Positions 22,801-64,000 of a stretch of 64,000 nucleotides of DNA are shown here, piece after piece (position 1 is the first letter of the stretch; every line of letters begins with the position of its first letter). The position numbers were made by a program, and so were the translations under genes. Source of the stretch: Pogona vitticeps (lineage: Eukaryota > Chordata > Lepidosauria > Squamata > Agamidae); the NCBI RefSeq assembly GCF_051106095.1, contig NC_135791.1:5776501-5840500 (forward strand). Direction: 5' to 3'. The notes under the pieces were generated by a model. It did not search any database. It was not told the DNA's origin and worked only from the letters and a program-made list of their open reading frames with translations.

Positions 22801-23274
22801 TGTTTTTCCATGAGCTGGTGGATTCCACAACTTGAGATGTACAGTATTTAGAAATTACAGCTTAGAGTAGAAAAGCCAAGTCATTCTTTAAGGAGGGATA
22901 AGACTCTACTGTCCATAAAACTCGTCCACATCCCTCCCCAGACCTAATGCATTGATTTGTTTAGATTTGTAGCTCCAAAATTTATGTCGCGTCAGGCCTT
23001 TGTCTACAAGTATGGACTTAGAATTCAGAAAAGTCCCTTTTCAGGACAACAGCTCCTGGTATCCCCCCCCCTACCAATATGGCCTCTGTAACGTGGAGCT
23101 GTATTAATCTTTTACAGTGAAATCAACCAAGATTCTTGTGGCATATGAAAAACTAGCACGTCTTCTATACCATATGCTTCTGCTGACTGCAGACCACATG
23201 CATCCCATCAGATGCATCTGAAGACTTGGCCTGCACTTCCCAAAATCAAATCTCAAAGAAATCTTGCCAGCTTT

Positions 23275-23448
23275 TGAGGTGCCTACAGGATTCTCTGGGA
23301 AAGTGGTCTAAACACTGGAGCAGTGTAATGGCAGATGGGGCAGGTTGTCTGCAAAAGGTGGTTTGTTCAGCCCCTTGCTATCTTCAAGCGGGTTGGGCTA
23401 GATGCCCTCAGCGTACCCTCCAACTCTACAATTCCATTATTTTTGGGT
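23275..23448 (+). mobile_element. CR1-like LINE 3' tail
   Basis: It shows AAACACTGGAGCAGTGTAAT, then CAAGCGGGTTGGGCTAGATG and CCTCCAACTCTACAATTCCA, the usual CR1 3' UTR endings. It stands immediately 5' of an RTE fragment. Confidence 0.55.
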
Positions 23449-23457
23449 TCCCTAGAG

Positions 23458-24130
23458 GTCGTAGATGACACCATTTTACTGGCAGGAAAGAGCAATGATG
23501 TGAAAGGACGTTTAGTGAAAGTGGAAAAAAGAGAGAACGACAAAATTGGACCAACGTCGGACCTCAAGAAGACCCAGATCATGATGACTACAGAAGAACT
23601 ACACAACTTTGACACTGACAATACAGAAACTGTATTCAGTCATCAATCCAAAGGGAGACGGCAGCCAAGAAGTCAGAAGAAGACTAAGACTTAGAAAGAA
23701 CAGCAAGGAAAGAACTAGAAAAGATCATCAAGGGCAAGGATGTGTCATTGGAGACCAAGACCAAGATAATCCACACTATCCTATTTCCAGTCATCGTGTA
23801 TGGGTGCGAAAGCCGGACAGTAAAGAATTTTGTTCAAAACGTGGTGCTGGAGGAGAGCTTTGCAGAGCCCTCGGACTTCCAGAAAGACGAGCAAGTGGGC
23901 CCTAGGTCAACGGAGGCTGTCATACTCTGGGCACATTATGAAGAGACAAGGTTCTCTGGGAAAGGCAATCATTCTGGGAAAGGTGGGAGGCAGCAGGAAA
24001 AGAGGAAGACCAAATACGAGATGGACCGACTCCTTCAAGGAAGCCATAAGCTTGAGTGTGGAGGGACATGTTGGAGATTGCTCACTCATGGGGCTGTCAT
24101 AAGTCAGGGGTGATTTTGACGGCACATAAC
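23458..24130 (+). mobile_element. RTE-clade LINE reverse-transcriptase C-terminal remnant, distinct from BovB
   Basis: Pieces in different + frames read VDDTILLAGKSNDVKGRLVK, LKKTQIMMTTEELHNFDTDN, VINPKGDGSQEVRRRLRL, KIIHTILFPVIVYGCESRTV, LSYSGHIMKRQGSLGKAIIL and GGSRKRGRPNTRWTDSFKEA. Order and motifs match the thumb and C-terminal region of RTE ORF2, including the DD of a YADD-like box (here V-DD) and the YGCES string. Wording differs from the BovB copies, so it is another lineage. Frame changes show it is inactive. Confidence 0.8.
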
Positions 24131-24779
24131 AGCATCCGTAGGTTTGTAGGAGATGAACTTCTCCCCAGTCCAACTGCTCCTGGGCTGGCTGGTGCTGATG
24201 GGACAGGCAGGCTGGGGACGATGGGAGGGTGAATGCTTAGCCAAGGTAGACGGCAGCTTCCCATGAAAAGAGGAGGAAGATGGCCATGGGGACAACCGCC
24301 TCTCATGGGAATCGAGACCACCTCTGCAGAACGCCCAGATGCAACCTAAGTGATCTGAACCTTTCCTCCTGTTCCTTTCCTGGTCCTAATGCTGCAGAGG
24401 CGGAAAAATCTTGCCCCTGGTAAAATTCCTCCATCTACATAACAAATAAAGCATTGGAAACCCTTCCTCCTTTTTAAAATCACCTTTGTTTTCATGTGAG
24501 TTCCTTGGCTTTTAATCCCTCCCCGACACCCCCTTTGCCTATTCTGAGGTTGTGACTAGCTTTAACACCACCTTCCTGAAAATCCATCATTCCCAAGAAT
24601 GGGCAGGAAAAAAAGAGTGAGTTCATGAGACCATCCACCCTTCTTCTTTTTCCCCTCCTTCTCTCTGGGTCTTCTTTCTTCCTCCCTTGAGGGATTTTCC
24701 TTCCTGCTGCCTCCTCCCTTTTTCCCCTTCCAAGAAAAAAAATAGGCAGCACTTTCCTCCCATCCAGGCTGCAAAGGGT
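24131..24779. other. Upstream flank of GRHL3, no gene recognised
   Basis: Purine/pyrimidine-skewed DNA (CT-rich at 24,640-24,760). A 145-codon open frame on the minus strand (24,492-24,929) is lysine/arginine-rich because of this skew and crosses the candidate promoter; it is not credible as a gene. Confidence 0.4.
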
Positions 24780-25034
24780 TAACCGCGCCGGGCTGCACCT
24801 GCTGAGGTGTACCTGTCTTTCTGGCACCTGTCTCCTCCAGCCAATCCGAAGCCAGGCTGGGAGATAACCCGACCTGTCAGCAAAATGCCTGTACAACATA
24901 AACCTCTTAACTTGAATCCAACTCTTCACTTTACAGGTGATGACTCTGTTTAGCAGGTACTAGGAGGAGAGGCTTGGAAGGGAAACCGGGGAAGATTTTG
25001 CTGCTGGCCAAGGATTGGAAACGTCTGGAGGAAC
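24780..25034 (+). promoter_or_regulatory. GRHL3: Candidate GRHL3 promoter and 5' leader
   Basis: This is the sequence just before the GRHL3 start codon. Visible sites are CACCTG at 24,796-24,801 and 24,825-24,830, CAGGTG at 24,934-24,939, TACCTG at 24,810-24,815, a CCAAT box at 24,841-24,845, a weak TATA-like ACATAAAC near 24,897, and AAACCGG at 24,983-24,989. CACCTG/CAGGTG is the E2-box bound by ZEB and Snail repressors of epithelial genes; AACCGG is a grainyhead half-site. Binding and the position of the transcription start are inferred; an untranslated exon further upstream cannot be excluded. Confidence 0.5.

Positions 25035-64000
<38,966 letters not shown>

Noticed and set aside
24492-24929. 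145-codon minus-strand open frame across the GRHL3 promoter
   Set aside because: Lys/Arg/Glu richness comes from purine-skewed DNA; no similarity recognised.

Overview
The window is vertebrate nuclear DNA, most likely from a squamate reptile (lizard or snake). It holds one recognisable host gene, the epidermal transcription factor GRHL3 (grainyhead-like 3), on the + strand. The squamate call rests on the repeats: several BovB (RTE) LINE pieces with short target-site duplications, tRNA-derived SINEs of the Sauria type, CR1/L2-type LINE 3' ends, hAT and mariner-like non-autonomous elements, and many long microsatellites. This is inference; I cannot name the species.

Layout. 1-24,780 is intergenic DNA upstream of GRHL3, with no convincing coding exon. 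It contains mariner-like and hAT-like elements, a nested insertion (2.8-3.7 kb), BovB copies (6.5, 9.2 and 10.4 kb), LINE 3' ends (10.7, 12.3, 14.6, 18.4 kb) and an RTE reverse-transcriptase remnant (23.5-24.1 kb). About 24,780-25,034 is the probable GRHL3 promoter and 5' leader, with CACCTG/CAGGTG E-boxes, a CCAAT box and a grainyhead-like AAACCGG half-site.

25,035-62,279 holds the first 14 coding exons of GRHL3. They were read by joining GT-AG introns whose phases all fit, giving 543 codons with no stop. The protein has the N-terminal activation region (exons 2-4), the complete CP2/grainyhead DNA-binding domain (exons 6-11), a linker (exons 12-13) and the start of the C-terminal dimerisation domain (exon 14). 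The last roughly 59 residues of a normal GRHL3 are not in the window, so the gene runs off the right edge. Intron 1 is 18.8 kb and may hold regulatory DNA; the other complete introns are 0.24-2.7 kb and carry several transposon families.

GRHL3 acts alone here: there is no operon or gene cluster. The least expected structures are non-coding: a 1.3 kb unit in intron 5 bounded by long inverted repeats, a three-copy foldback family in GRHL3 introns, palindromic hAT elements carrying ZNF143/THAP11-like motifs, and a SINE ending about 20 bp before the exon 9 splice acceptor. I saw no viral or LTR element, CRISPR array, functional tRNA or rRNA gene.
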